Source: Sthenelais limicola
Lineage: Eukaryota; Annelida; Polychaeta; Phyllodocida; Sigalionidae
DNA length: 64,000 bases
NCBI GenBank assembly: GCA_942159475.1
Contig: OW804098.1
Span: 8,884,773 to 8,948,772, forward strand
Direction: 5' to 3'
Of the stretch, positions 29,640 to 39,688 are shown in pieces. The notes under the pieces are model-generated. The model did no database searches and was not told where the DNA came from. It worked only from the letters and a program-made list of their open reading frames with translations. Positions within the stretch are counted from its first letter, which is position 1. Each line of letters opens with the position of its first letter. The translations under genes were made by a program, and so were the position numbers.

Positions 29640-30110
29640 TTCGGTACATTTGGTTGATACAATACAATACATGGTTTAAATCAGTGGTAATTCTCAATAT
29701 TACATTGTAATACAATTCAATTTTAGTCCATTAACTTGGACGAACAAAAGTAAAAGTAAACGTTCTCACACTAAATATATACATAGTAAAGCCTAATAAG
29801 ATTCCTGAATAATAATCTAGTGTCAATAGAGGAGATGTGTAGTGGACATACATGCTGTCCAGGTGTTCATGTGGTTGTGCGAGAGTCAACTCTTCCAACT
29901 TCTCACACCTGTTTTTTCACAAAGTCCTTCTTTGGGCGTGGGTGGGAGGGAACAGTTGTTGCCCCTCTGGAGGAGTAGCATGAAGTGAGGGTGAGGGTAG
30001 TGACCAGAGGTCTGAGGTACCCGGAAGAGGAAGGAGGAGAGCTCTGCTTCCGGTCAATGGCACCCCATTGAAGCAATGGGGGAGTAATAACATATAATTT
30101 ATCATGGCGA
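29640..30110. other. Intergenic; GC-richer block at 29920-30080
   Basis: The block at 29920-30080 has a minus-strand frame rich in Pro and Leu with no known domain. No confident gene. Confidence 0.3.
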
Positions 30111-30118
30111 TCATATTA

Positions 30119-30175
30119 TATATGATGATATCTCAAAATCCATGTTTTGCGACTTGTGAATCATTTCCTTATAAA
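30119..30175 (+). mobile_element. F2 MITE right-end fragment
   Basis: ATGATGATATCTCAAAATCC followed by TTTTGCGACTTGTGAATCAT is the F2 right arm. The rest is absent. Confidence 0.65.
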
Positions 30176-30285
30176 ACTTCATACATGTGAACAGAAATTT
30201 GTGGATGGTGCATGGAATGAAATTAAGTGAGATGTGGGTTATACATATGAACAAATAATTATGATGCTAATAACATATTCAAAAT

Positions 30286-30732
30286 GTGATGCACTTCAGG
30301 AAAATGTGTCGCAAAATGGATATGGATATGGTGATTTATTTATAAGATATCTTTGGTGGAATATTCTAATATTTGGGATGCTTAATGCTGCTAGTAACAT
30401 TAATAGGTGTATAAAATTTCAAGGCAATGTATTAAATGTATCTGTGATTTCTAAGGTCATCTCATGGAGTATATTTAGGTACTTTATTAGTAATTATCCA
30501 CCCAAAAATATTAATAACTTTTTTTTTCAAAAATAAAGATATCGAACTTAAATTATAGAAACACTACTTATATGTCCTATTGTTTACTACCATTAGCATC
30601 GATCGGCTTGATCTCATCTTTTCAAATATGATGATATCTCAAAATCATATTTTTGCGACTTATTATATAAAGATTTCATTTCCATATCACATATACTGAC
30701 TCATACTGACTCATTTCCCTGTAACGCAACAC
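30286..30732 (+). mobile_element. F2 MITE copy g
   Basis: Left end GTGATGCACTTCAGGAAAAT. The right end is disturbed by an insertion of about 30 bp that repeats ACTGACTCAT before CCCTGTAACGCAACAC. Confidence 0.75.
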
Positions 30733-30845
30733 AAATTTAACAGTCATTTGTGGTAACATTCAGATATATTAATACTTTAATCATGCTTTATACATAGTTG
30801 TTTTTCAGCATTCGTTTAAATGTTAGTGGTCCCGGATTTGCTGTA

Positions 30846-30962
30846 GCGGGAGGACAATCCATAATCCAGCTCCGTGGTAAAGAAAAGATTTTTTTAAAAG
30901 GTCAACTATTACAGTGTCGTCTTAGACATGTCATCTACAACGGAGATTAGGGTCGCATAATT
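30846..30962 (+). repeat. Long direct duplication, left copy
   Basis: GCGGGAGGACAATCCATAAT to GGTCGCATAATT. Partner 31227-31330, with small indels. Ends exactly where the F1 copy begins. Confidence 0.85.
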
Positions 30963-31197
30963 GGGTCAGTTGTTCTGAAAGTGTACAATTGGCAGCTCTA
31001 CACATTCAGTAAATTTTGCTAAATTAGGCAGCAATTTGGTCAATACTAGGTAAATTCGAGTATATTCGGCATTGCATTGATTCTAGCAATCAGTTTGGTT
31101 AGGTTGAACTGTATTTTGAACTTTATTTTCGTCTGAAATGTGGGTTATTTGAGAAGATTGGTGACGGTGAATTGTACATTTTCTGAAAATCTGACCC
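30963..31197 (-). mobile_element. F1 MITE copy 18, subfamily B
   Basis: Placed at the junction of a ~110-bp direct duplication. Left terminus is GGGTCAGTTGTTCTG. Confidence 0.85.
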
Positions 31198-31226
31198 ATG
31201 TGGATACTGGAATTGCCTTACTTCTG

Positions 31227-31330
31227 GCGGGAGGACATTCCATAATCCAGCTTTTTTTCATAAAGGTCATATTTATTACAGTGTCGTCTTAGACATGTCA
31301 TCTTCAACGGAGATTAGGGCCGCATAATTG
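31227..31330 (+). repeat. Long direct duplication, right copy
   Basis: GGCGGGAGGACATTCCATAA to GGGCCGCATAATTG. Partner of 30846-30962. Confidence 0.85.
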
Positions 31331-31392
31331 CGTTAAGAATAACAAACACATGGACAGTGAACTGAAGAACATCTGTCAACTAAAAAACATCT

Positions 31393-31627
31393 GGGTCAGA
31401 TTTTCAGAAAATGTACAATTCACCTTCACCAATCCTCTCAAATAACCCACATTTAAGACAAAAATCTGGTTCAAAATACAGTTCAACATATCCTAACAGA
31501 TTGTTTGAATCAAGGCAATACTAAGTATACTCAGATATACGTAGTATTGACGATTTTTCGGTCGAATTTAGTAGAATTTCCTGAATGTGTTGATCTGCGA
31601 ATTATACATTTTCTGAAAATCTTACCC
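31393..31627 (+). mobile_element. F1 MITE copy 19, subfamily C
   Basis: Target duplication ATCT on both sides. Right end is TTACCC. Confidence 0.87.
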
Positions 31628-31722
31628 ATCTATGTGAAAACATGTGGGGCCTCGTTGATTTCCGCAGACCATCATCTCAGTTTTATGAGCATAAGGGTAG
31701 CAGTTATCTGGTCACATCAAAT

Positions 31723-31957
31723 GGGTCAGATTTTCAGAAAATGCACAATCTACGTTTCAACACCTCTATCAAATTCTGCTAAATTAGAGTGAAAATTGAT
31801 AAAAACTTAGTATATCCGAGTATATTCTGTATTGTATTCATTCAATAAATCTGTCTGGTTATGTTGAACTGCATTTTGAACTTGATTTTCATCTTAAATT
31901 TGGGTTATTTGAGAGGATTAATGAAGACCAATTGTACATTTTCTGGAGATTTGACCC
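31723..31957 (-). mobile_element. F1 MITE copy 20, subfamily D
   Basis: Full-length D copy with ATTCATTCAATAAATCTGTC in the centre. Confidence 0.83.
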
Positions 31958-32344
31958 TAATACTAATTACCATAGGTAGACCCTATAGCTTCTTGTGTAG
32001 CTTGTCTGTGTACTGTATGTTTGTCATGTTAAAGAGACACTCGCTAAACTATGAGAGTCATTATACACTAAGTTATGCATAACATAATTATATCCAGCAG
32101 CCTTGTATTGGGGTCATCTCCAGGTAATTATGTCAATTAGGCCAAATGTATTTTTATTAGTGGAGTGTTTATTAGTCCCTACTGTAAAACTACATAATAG
32201 AATACAAAATGTTATTCTGAAGCTTAGGCTTAAAACGTTAATGTATCTGTATGAGGTCCCATTTAGGTTGTAGGTCTTTTCTTGGCTCATCGAATAGCAG
32301 ATTGAAGATAAAAATTGAACTGCTCATTCATTTATTGTTTATAT

Positions 32345-32664
32345 AAGTCAGATTTTCAGAAAATGTACAATTGCCAGCTCTGCATATTTAATCATTTCTG
32401 CTAAATTCTGCTAAAAAGATGATAAATTTTGGGTATATCTGAGTATATTTGGTATTGGCATCTGTACATATTTTTATATATTCTGCTAAATTAGGCTGCA
32501 ACGTAGTCAATACTAGGTAAATTCGAGTATATTCGGCATTGCATTGATTCTAGCAATCTGTTTGGTTAGGTTGAACTGTATTTTGAACTTTATTTTTGTC
32601 TGAAATTTGGGTTATTTGAAAAGATTGGTGAAGTTGAATTATACATTTTCTGAAAAGCTGACCT
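32345..32664 (-). mobile_element. F1 MITE chimera (copy 21)
   Basis: The first ~110 bp match subfamily A up to GAGTATATTTGGTATT. Sequence then restarts at the GGCATCTGTACATA part of a B element and continues to the right terminus. The result has one left end and about 1.4 bodies. Confidence 0.8.
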
Positions 32665-32819
32665 ATTTATGCCTTATGTTTCCGTTAGAAGCAGCAATTA
32701 ACCTCACTCAATGACTGCATCTTTGCAGGATATTCGATGCCATTTTGACAATATATCCAGTGGGCAATTAGTTTAATTTGTTTTTTCTAAAAAAAAGAAT
32801 TGCGTATTTTTGCATATGT

Positions 32820-33210
32820 ACATGATTTCAACGACATGATACAGGGGTGCTATATAAAAAGTCAAATCGCATACCAATGCAATACGGGTTGTCATGGAAG
32901 CGTGTGACCCAAATAACGTAATTTGATTGGTTCACGACGTCACGCTCTCCGCGGCTCAAGCGTAGCACTGCCTTGCAGGTTTCAAAAGTTTTCAGACAAG
33001 TTTTCAGATAAATTGTCAAGAAAAACAGTATTAAGAAGGTAAATATAACAAACAAATCAATAAATATGTACGTAATAAAATATCTAATAGCCCTCTGTTC
33101 GGTTTCAAATCGATCTCGACGTTGGGTCAAATTGCATTGATTTCATCGATTGAATCGATTTGACCCTCCGTCTCGATCAATTTGAAACCTCCATCGGGTC
33201 ATTTGATATA
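32820..33210. repeat. Composite palindromic repeat, second locus
   Basis: TTGGGTCAAATTGCATTGAT, AATCGATTTGACCC, GGGGTGCTATATAAAA and TAATAGCCCTCTGTTCGG all have counterparts at 8507-9080. AT-rich, with no protein recognised. Confidence 0.5.
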
Positions 33211-33479
33211 ATAGAGTTACACAAAACACAAAGACTGAGGGATGATGATCTGTGTTTATTATGACAATGGAAGAACCCATGATTATGACGATGCGGTGAT
33301 GCTGGATAATATTTTGATCGCTTATCGCAAAAATATGTACCACATACAATGACGCGAGGAAATGTTCGCATCTCAGCAGAGAACTAAATACACGGATATA
33401 TTATTGGCCACTTTGACACACAAAAAGAAATTATTGGCTGCATATGGGCCGTAATGGTTATATGCAAAGATAACTAAAG

Positions 33480-33815
33480 GACAGACCAACCACTGGAACA
33501 ATAAACATAATGGCCTTGTTAACATTTGCCTTATACTAATTTACAATACATCAATGTGCAACTTCTCTCCCTCGTTCCCTAGTTCTTCCCTAAATTAGAA
33601 ATAGTTCTATTATTACATGACAACTAAGGTGTCTTATTACCTTTTGAATGTGTTAGTTAGTTTTGCTAGTTAATTTTTTTTTAACCTGTTAAAAAAAGTA
33701 GAATGCAGCAGTAGGTAGAAGGCCGCAAATGTTCTAGTGTTACCTGTTCTCAATTGTTTTACTGTTAATCATGTCTTGAGATGCTGGATAAATAAAATCT
33801 TTAAAAAAAACAAAA
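33480..33815 (+). repeat. Retroelement 3' UTR-like sequence with A tail
   Basis: Ends GGATAAATAAAATCTTTAAA, then an A-rich run. This tail signature is shared with other loci in the window. The body was not recognised. Confidence 0.35.
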
Positions 33816-34150
33816 AACTAATGGTTATGTGCCTCCATCATTACAAACTGTTTTGTTATCATGAATGAGGACGTTTGAACAATAGCATTTTTTTAATACT
33901 TAAACGGTTAACGTTATTTCTCCTAGACTGCTTTCCTTGTGGTGTTACCGACCCATTATCTCTGAGTAATCGCTTTGCCTTTTCTGCCTCGCTAGCCTGT
34001 TCTAACCAGCTGCTCACTCCGACCCCTGTTTCTGTCCAGCCTCGGTTTATTTCTGAACTTCTGAACAACGCCAAGTGCATTCGCTAGATTCTAGAATAAG
34101 CGGCCTGCAGTAGTGGGCCTATTTACCATTCTCCATCCACCATCAGAGCT
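33816..34150. other. Unassigned block with moderate coding character
   Basis: A GC-richer patch at 33925-34087 is open on both strands. On plus, a CTCCTAG acceptor-like site is followed by 53 codons and a TAG; on minus, a Glu/Ala-rich frame reads through it. I recognise no domain on either strand. Confidence 0.25.
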
Positions 34151-34154
34151 ATAT

Positions 34155-34391
34155 GGGTCAGAATTTCAGAAACTGTACAATTGGCAGCTCTACATATTTA
34201 GTAATTTCTGCTAAATCCTGCTAAAAAATGATAAATTCTGAGTATATCTGAGTATATTTGGCATCGCATTGATTTAAAGTATCAGTTCTCTTATGTTAAA
34301 CTGCATTTTAAATGCTCATTTTTGTCTTGAATGTGGATTATTTGAGAGGATTGGCGAAGTTGAATTGTACATTTTCTGACAAACTTGACCC
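34155..34391 (-). mobile_element. F1 MITE copy 22, subfamily A
   Basis: ATAT on both sides. The right terminus is CTGACAAACTTGACCC. Confidence 0.86.
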
Positions 34392-34610
34392 ATATACTCC
34401 AGGCTGCGTTTTCTCACTCATAGATCAGTAGAATCTCGTCCTGGCTTGGGACGCTGCTATTTACCAGACTATCTAGACTATGACGTCACGACGCAGACAC
34501 CCCTGACATTACCTCGCTGATCTATATCATATTATGGCGAAAGAATAATTGATTGTAGATCCATCCTCCCACTTGGGGGCAATGGAGCTCATATCTTGTG
34601 TAACCTACAT

Positions 34611-34845
34611 GGGTAAGATTTTCAGAAAATGTATAATTTGCAGCTGTACACATTCAGTAAATTCTGCTAAATTAAGCTGAAATCTGGTCAATACTAGATA
34701 AATTCGAGTATATTTGGCATTGCATTTATTCTAGCAATCTGTTTGGTTACGTTGAACTGTATTTTGATCTTTATTTCCGTCTGAAATTTGGGTTATTTGA
34801 GAAGATTGGTGTAGGCGTATTGTACATTTTCTGAAAATCTGACCC
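34611..34845 (-). mobile_element. F1 MITE copy 23, subfamily B
   Basis: Left terminus GGGTAAGATTTTCAG. Flanks ACAT and ATAG do not match. Confidence 0.85.
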
Positions 34846-34859
34846 ATAGATGTGTAGGT

Positions 34860-35278
34860 TCCCTATTTAACATGCGAAAACAATTATGTGTTGTTGCCAT
34901 GGCATTAGTAACCCGCGGGGGCCCGGTGCTGCCACCACTGGGCAGCTATTTCTCAGGTGACATTTCGTTCTCATTCTACCCCCTCTCAGGTATAAATATC
35001 ATGTTTTTATTGCTTTGTTATAGTTTCCGTGGCTCAAAACAAAGGCTGTGCTTGCGCACACCGGATCTTGTGCTTAATTGGTTGAATCATGAGAAGACGT
35101 GGGACGACAGTGTCTTTGGAAATGGGAGTACGGTGCATCATGTAGACAGATTTGTTCACAGGACAACCATTTTCATCTGCAGACTTCAAATCAGTTTCAC
35201 AAATATGACGTCATATGGGATTTCAATTTGTTTCCCAGTGGGACGGACTAATATCTTTGCTCGCCACAGTATAGGGAA
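34860..35278. other. GC-richer block without a recognised gene
   Basis: A 150-codon plus-strand frame (34872-35324) crosses into the short MITE at 35279. It has no signal peptide or domain and is probably not coding, although its length is above background here. Confidence 0.25.
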
Positions 35279-35410
35279 GTCAGGTCCAGACGGCCACATT
35301 CCTCGATTCCACATCCAGCGATAAGCTTAACCACAAGGCTAAGACTAAGGCTAAAAGTGTTAATGACCCCTAAAACTTAGGGGTCCAAAACTGCCTTCTG
35401 AACCTGACTG
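35279..35410. mobile_element. Short inverted-terminus MITE, copy 2
   Basis: Partner of 24759-24889. Between GTCAGGTCCAG and CTGAACCTGAC, with an inner palindrome around CCCCTAAAACTTAGGGG. Confidence 0.75.
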
Positions 35411-35599
35411 GGGAGGTTTAAGATTTCTACCACAAATATTAAATGAATTGCTTTAAAATTATGTTGTTGGCTGTTTGGTTTTATAAAACATTATTATCAC
35501 ATCTGCCAGCCCGATCGTTGCACAGTCCAGTATACAAGTCTCCAGAAGTTCATTATTGTCAATAAAAAATCTGTAATTATTATGAATAATTGAAGTTGA

Positions 35600-35957
35600 T
35601 CAGAATTCAAGTGCACCGGAAAACGGAAGTTGGACAGAAAGGACGCCGGGCCTGGTGAGAGATGACGTCACCTTGCCTGGTTCGACGCCGGCTGGGAGCT
35701 CGTAGGATTTGCTGTATTCTTCTACTTGCTCGTCATCGCCGACTTTCACTGTTTTCTTGGCGTGTACGTGGACTTGGTTTCCCTCTGCCTTAACCACAAC
35801 CGACTCTTGCTTGAACTCGTTGACGTCGAAGTCAAATTTGAGCGCATCTTTTCCGTCGCTGACGAACTGTTCCAAGCATTTGGTGTCGAGTTTAACGAGT
35901 TCATTTGCTTCTCCTGATCTTGTCAGTGGCATCAGCTTCAACATTTCTGTCTTCATT
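35600..35957 (-). CDS. Small HSP exon 2: alpha-crystallin domain
   Basis: Acceptor CTCTCTTTTTAG on the minus strand. Stop TGA at 35602-35600. Plus-strand frames across this exon are shadows. The exon is GC-richer than its surroundings. Confidence 0.9.
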
Positions 35958-37127
35958 CTAAAAAGAGAGGTATAGATATTTATTATATGGGTCAGATTTT
36001 CAGAAAATGTACAATTCACCTTCACCAATCTTCTCAAATAACCCGAATTTCAGACGAAAATAAAGTTCAAAATACAGTTCAACCTTAAACCAAACAGATT
36101 GCCAGAATCAATGCAACGCCAAATATACTCGAATTTACCTAGTATTGACCAAATTAAAGCTGCATTTAGCAGAATTTACTAAAGGTGTACAGCTGCCGAT
36201 TGTACATTTTCTGAAAATCTGACCCATATGCGCATTCCATATGAGAGGTGCTATAAGTGGGGTGCTATAAAAATATTCATGTATGCGTACTATATGAACT
36301 ACTTCGTCACCAATTCGGCTACTTTTTTCAGATTTACACATGATACATTTGTGATTACACATCAAGTTTTATGCCCATATAATAAATATAGAATGGAACT
36401 CGCCTGCAATAATTGAAAATTTATTGGACTCGATTTGTCCACATAAGCACTCTGCCTATGGCATCGTGCTTATGAGGACAAATCTCGTCCAATAAATTTT
36501 CGATTATTACATACTCGAATTTACCTAGTATTGACCAAATTGCAGCCTAATCTAGCAGAATTTACTAAATGTATTCAGCTGCCAATTGTACATTTTCTGA
36601 AAATCTGACCCATATATATATATGGAATTTACACAAAACTGTTGGTTAGAACTGCATGATGGACATATGAGTCAGATTTTCAGAAAATGTACAATTCGCC
36701 TTCACCAACCCTCTCAAATAATCCACATTTAAGACAAAAATGAGCTTCAAAATGCAGTTTAACATAACAAAACAAATACTATAAATCAACACGATACCAA
36801 ATATACTCAGATATACCCGGTATTCATCATTTTTCAGTCTAATTTAGCAGAAGTTCCTAAATGTGTAGAGCTCACAATTGTACATTTTCTGAAAATCTGA
36901 CCCATATATAGCTGTACCCACCTATCCATCTGAGCATCCATTTTCAGGCTCATCTTGTCCAATTCCTTCTCCATGTCGATGGCACCACCTCCGCTCCTTA
37001 CCACAGTCTGTGAGGTGGCAGAGGAGCTCATGGAGGACTTCTGTGTGGAGGAAACATGGTAAGAGGAGGAGCTCTTCTGGGAAGATGTCACACTGGAGGA
37101 GGTGACCTTTTTTACTACTTCAGACAT
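35600..37127 (-). CDS. Small heat shock protein (alpha-crystallin/HSP20 family), two coding exons
   Basis: Coding exons 37127-36922 and 35957-35600 join through a split Arg codon (phase 2) to give 187 residues. Small HSPs are ATP-independent chaperones that hold unfolding proteins in the cytosol as large oligomers. Residues 1-47 are Ser/Thr-rich and low-complexity. Residues 50-78 (DMEKELDKM...MKTEMLKLM) look like an amphipathic helix. The alpha-crystallin domain spans about 106-180: KFDFDVNEFKQESVVVKAEG (109-128), a central VHVHAKK strand, YSKSYELPAGV (150-160), and PGVLSVQLP (172-180), the family signature near the end. The usual C-terminal I/V-x-I/V tail motif is absent; the protein ends FSGALEF. 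The sole coding intron is almost entirely MITE and foldback sequence. Confidence 0.9.
35989..36225 (+). mobile_element. F1 MITE copy 24, subfamily B, in the small HSP intron
   Basis: Begins only ~30 bp from the exon 2 acceptor, so the branch-point region must lie in or next to the element. ATAT flanks. Confidence 0.87.
36226..36509. repeat. Foldback composite repeat in the small HSP intron
   Basis: Arms AATTGAAAATTTATTGGA and TCCAATAAATTTTCGATT enclose a loop with GTCCACATAAGCACTCTGCC. The adjacent GAGAGGTGCTATAAG part is the inverse of 8507-8572. Confidence 0.75.
36511..36611 (+). mobile_element. F1 MITE right half (copy 25), subfamily B
   Basis: Starts inside the element at ATACTCGAATTTACC, directly against the foldback. 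The right terminus is intact. The foldback probably inserted into an F1 copy, or a deletion joined the two. Confidence 0.8.
36669..36903 (+). mobile_element. F1 MITE copy 26, subfamily A, in the small HSP intron
   Basis: Its right end lies 18 bp from the exon 1 donor. Left terminus GAGTCAG. Confidence 0.86.
36922..37127 (-). CDS. Small HSP exon 1: Ser-rich N terminus
   Basis: Starts ATGTCTGAAG (CACCATG context, A at -3 counted from CACC). Donor GATAG followed by GTGGGT. Just upstream, TTCTTTTTTCAG at 37157-37146 is a strong acceptor, so an 18-nt leader belongs to this exon and a non-coding exon should exist further right. Confidence 0.88.
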
Positions 37128-37145
37128 GGTGCTGTTTGGTTATGC

Positions 37146-37157
37146 CTGAAAAAAGAA
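37146..37157 (-). promoter_or_regulatory. Splice acceptor in the small HSP 5' UTR
   Basis: TTCTTTTTTCAG followed by GCATAACC on the minus strand, 18 nt before the start codon. Confidence 0.6.
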
Positions 37158-37327
37158 CAAACTAATGATGAATCGTAAATCTTGGGGGTATATATTTAGT
37201 TTTGAAGATGGAAGTAAACTCAACTGAAAACAACTCGTTGAAATTACTGCTACAGCATTTTATTTCGCGACCCAATATTATGTATTTAATTGAAGAGGGT
37301 GGTGTTACCCATAAACAAGGAGAACAG

Positions 37328-37869
37328 GGGCCCGTTGCATCATTTTTTGGTGATATCGTAGCCTTAACATTATATTAAGGATACGTTAAATATATTCTAA
37401 CAATACGATTTTGCCAGTGTTGCATGAGACCTGTCGTATCCGTAACCCAAGGTGTGCATAGTGGTGAAAGTGGTGTGCCATATTCACGTTGCAACGGGTA
37501 GTAACATACCCATACGTTTTGTCATATTTTTACATTTTAGTACATGAGAAAATTATCTTAAATCATGAAATCTACTTATCATATGTATCATCACCATTTC
37601 TGAGAAAGAATACGTCCCGTCCCTCCCATTCTCATTATCAAATTCTTGATACACTAGTTGCTCTATTATCGCTCAGAAACGCGCAGACAACGGAGGCCAC
37701 TTAGTGCTACGATAAGGATATCCCATGCTCAAAGGCATGTTGTTAAAAACCCATATTTAAGGACACGAAACATGACTTAAGGACACGATATTGGCTGGTG
37801 CAACAGTAAAGTGTTAGGGATATTTTAAGGACACGACTTTTACTTAACGATACCTCATGCAACGGGCCC
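37328..37869. mobile_element. 542-bp inverted-repeat element flanked by CAG
   Basis: GGGCCCGTTGCATCA at the left mirrors TCATGCAACGGGCCC at the right. CAG lies outside both ends (37325-37327 and 37870-37872), as in the 1.8-kb element at 26630. The interior repeats TTAAGGACACGA. The frame at 37489-37704 has no known domain. Confidence 0.78.
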
Positions 37870-37872
37870 CAG

Positions 37873-38329
37873 GGACTATAGTTGGTTGTTTGTGGTTTGT
37901 GTTTATTGGGGTTCAACGTGAGGCCAACATGAGGCCTTTATCAAGGAGGATGGTATTATATAGTAATTTAAGTAACTGACACAAACAAGCAGAGTTGCAC
38001 TGGAAGTGACGGTCTTGTTGACCGCCAATCTGTTTATTCAACCTTAAAAAGAAAAAACGAGTGTTGATAGCCCGGTGTGACCTGGTGGAATGGCCGCTAG
38101 TGTTGCGGGGTTACCTGGCAACCACCCACGCCAACCATTCAGGTAGCACTACACAATTCATACACTTTATATATTTGATAAACATATAAGGATACATATT
38201 TATTTACTGATTTATTTACTGATTCACTTTAATTTATCAAATATGCACATTGGGTCTCACATGGGGTCATCCCATTGTCATGGTTTAATTGTACGTAAAC
38301 TATTAAACCACTGTTACCAGGTTCTATAA
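37873..38329. other. Intergenic sequence, no gene seen
   Basis: A GC-richer patch around 38060-38145 shows no usable frame. Confidence 0.35.
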
Positions 38330-38564
38330 GGGTGAAATCGCCAGAAAATGTACAATTTGCCTTCACCAATCCTCTCAAATAACCCCAATTTATGACGAAA
38401 CTCAGGTTCAAAATGAAATTTAACATAACCAGACAGATTTATCGAATGAATACAATACGGAATACACTCACATATACCTAGTATTTATCATATTTCACTC
38501 TAATTTAGCAGAATTTGAGAGATATGTAGAAATGTAGATTGTGCATTTTCTGAAAATCTGACCC
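38330..38564 (+). mobile_element. F1 MITE copy 27, subfamily D
   Basis: Left terminus GGGTGAAATCGCCAGAAAA, a variant shared with the copy at 22295. Centre ATCGAATGAATACAATACGG. Confidence 0.83.
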
Positions 38565-38626
38565 ATTAGTAACTTTATTTCCATTTGCATACAATAACGG
38601 TACAGGTAACGTTTATATGTGGCAAT

Positions 38627-39688
38627 GGGTGTCTGCCCTCTGTCGGACAGTCTGCCCTGTGTCGTACAGTCTGCCCTGTGTCGGACAGTCTGCCCTGTGT
38701 CGGACAGTCTGTCCTCTGTCTGTCCTTTGTCGGACAGTCTGTCCTCTGTTTGACAGTCTGTCCTCTGTTTGACAGTCTGTCCTCTGTTTGACAGTCTGTC
38801 CTCTGTCGGACAGTCTGTCCTCTGTTTGACAGTCTGTCCTCTGTTTGACAGTCTGTCCTCTGTTTGACAGTCTGTCCTCTGTTTGACAGTCTGTCCTCTG
38901 TCGGACAGTCTGTCCTCTGTTTGACAGTCTGTCCTCTGTTTGACAGTCTGTCCTCTGTTTGACAGTCTGTCCTCTGTTGGACAGTCTGTCCTCTGTCAGA
39001 CAGTCTGTCCTCTGTCAGATAGTCTGTCCTCTGTCAGACAGTCTGTCCTCTGTCAGACAGTCTGCCCTCTGTCAGACAGTCTGTCCTCTGTCAGACAGTC
39101 TGTCCTCTGTCAGACAGTCTGCCCTCTGTCAGACAGTCTGTCCTCTGTCAGATAGTCTGTCCTCTGTTGGACAGTCTGTCCTCTGTCAGACAGTCTGTCC
39201 TCTGTCAGACAGTCTGTCCTCTGTCAGACAGTCTGTCCTCTGTCAGACAGTCTGCCCTCTGTCAGACAGTCTGTCCTCTGTCAGACAGTCTGTCCTCTGT
39301 CAGACAGTCTGTCCTCTGTTTGACAGTCTGTCCTCTGTTGGACAGTCTGTCCTCTGTCAGACAGTCTGTCCTCTGTCAGATAGTCTGTCCTCTGTCAGAC
39401 AGTCTGTCCTCTGTCAGACAGTCTGCCCTCTGTCAGACAGTCTGTCCTCTGTCAGACAGTCTGTCCTCTGTCAGACAGTCTGCCCTCTGTCAGACAGTCT
39501 GTCCTCTGTCAGATAGTCTGTCCTCTGTTGGACAGTCTGTCCTCTGTCAGACAGTCTGTCCTCTGTCAGACAGTCTGTCCTCTGTCAGACAGTCTGTCCT
39601 CTGTCAGACAGTCTGCCCTCTGTCAGACAGTCTGTCCTCTGTCAGATAGACTGTCCTCTGTTGGACAGTCTGTCCTCTGTCAGACAGT
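38627..39688 (+). repeat. 19-bp minisatellite with 361-bp higher-order period
   Basis: About 55 units of CAGACAGTCTGTCCTCTGT. Early units (to about 38975) carry TTTGACAG or TCGGACAG variants; later units are mostly TCAGACAG. A marked block (AGATAGTCTGTCCTCTGTTG) recurs at 39150 and 39511, exactly 19 units apart. As 19 is not a multiple of three and the unit lacks stops, all plus frames look open; these are not genes. Confidence 0.96.

Noticed and set aside
33859..34087. Exon-like patch open on both strands
   Set aside because: Neither strand gives a recognisable domain or a consistent pair of splice sites. It may be an old coding fragment, but I cannot say of what.
34872..35324. 150-codon plus frame beginning MRKQLCVVAMALV
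   Set aside because: It runs into the 130-bp MITE at its end and shows no domain, splice support or conserved composition. Kept only as an unassigned block.
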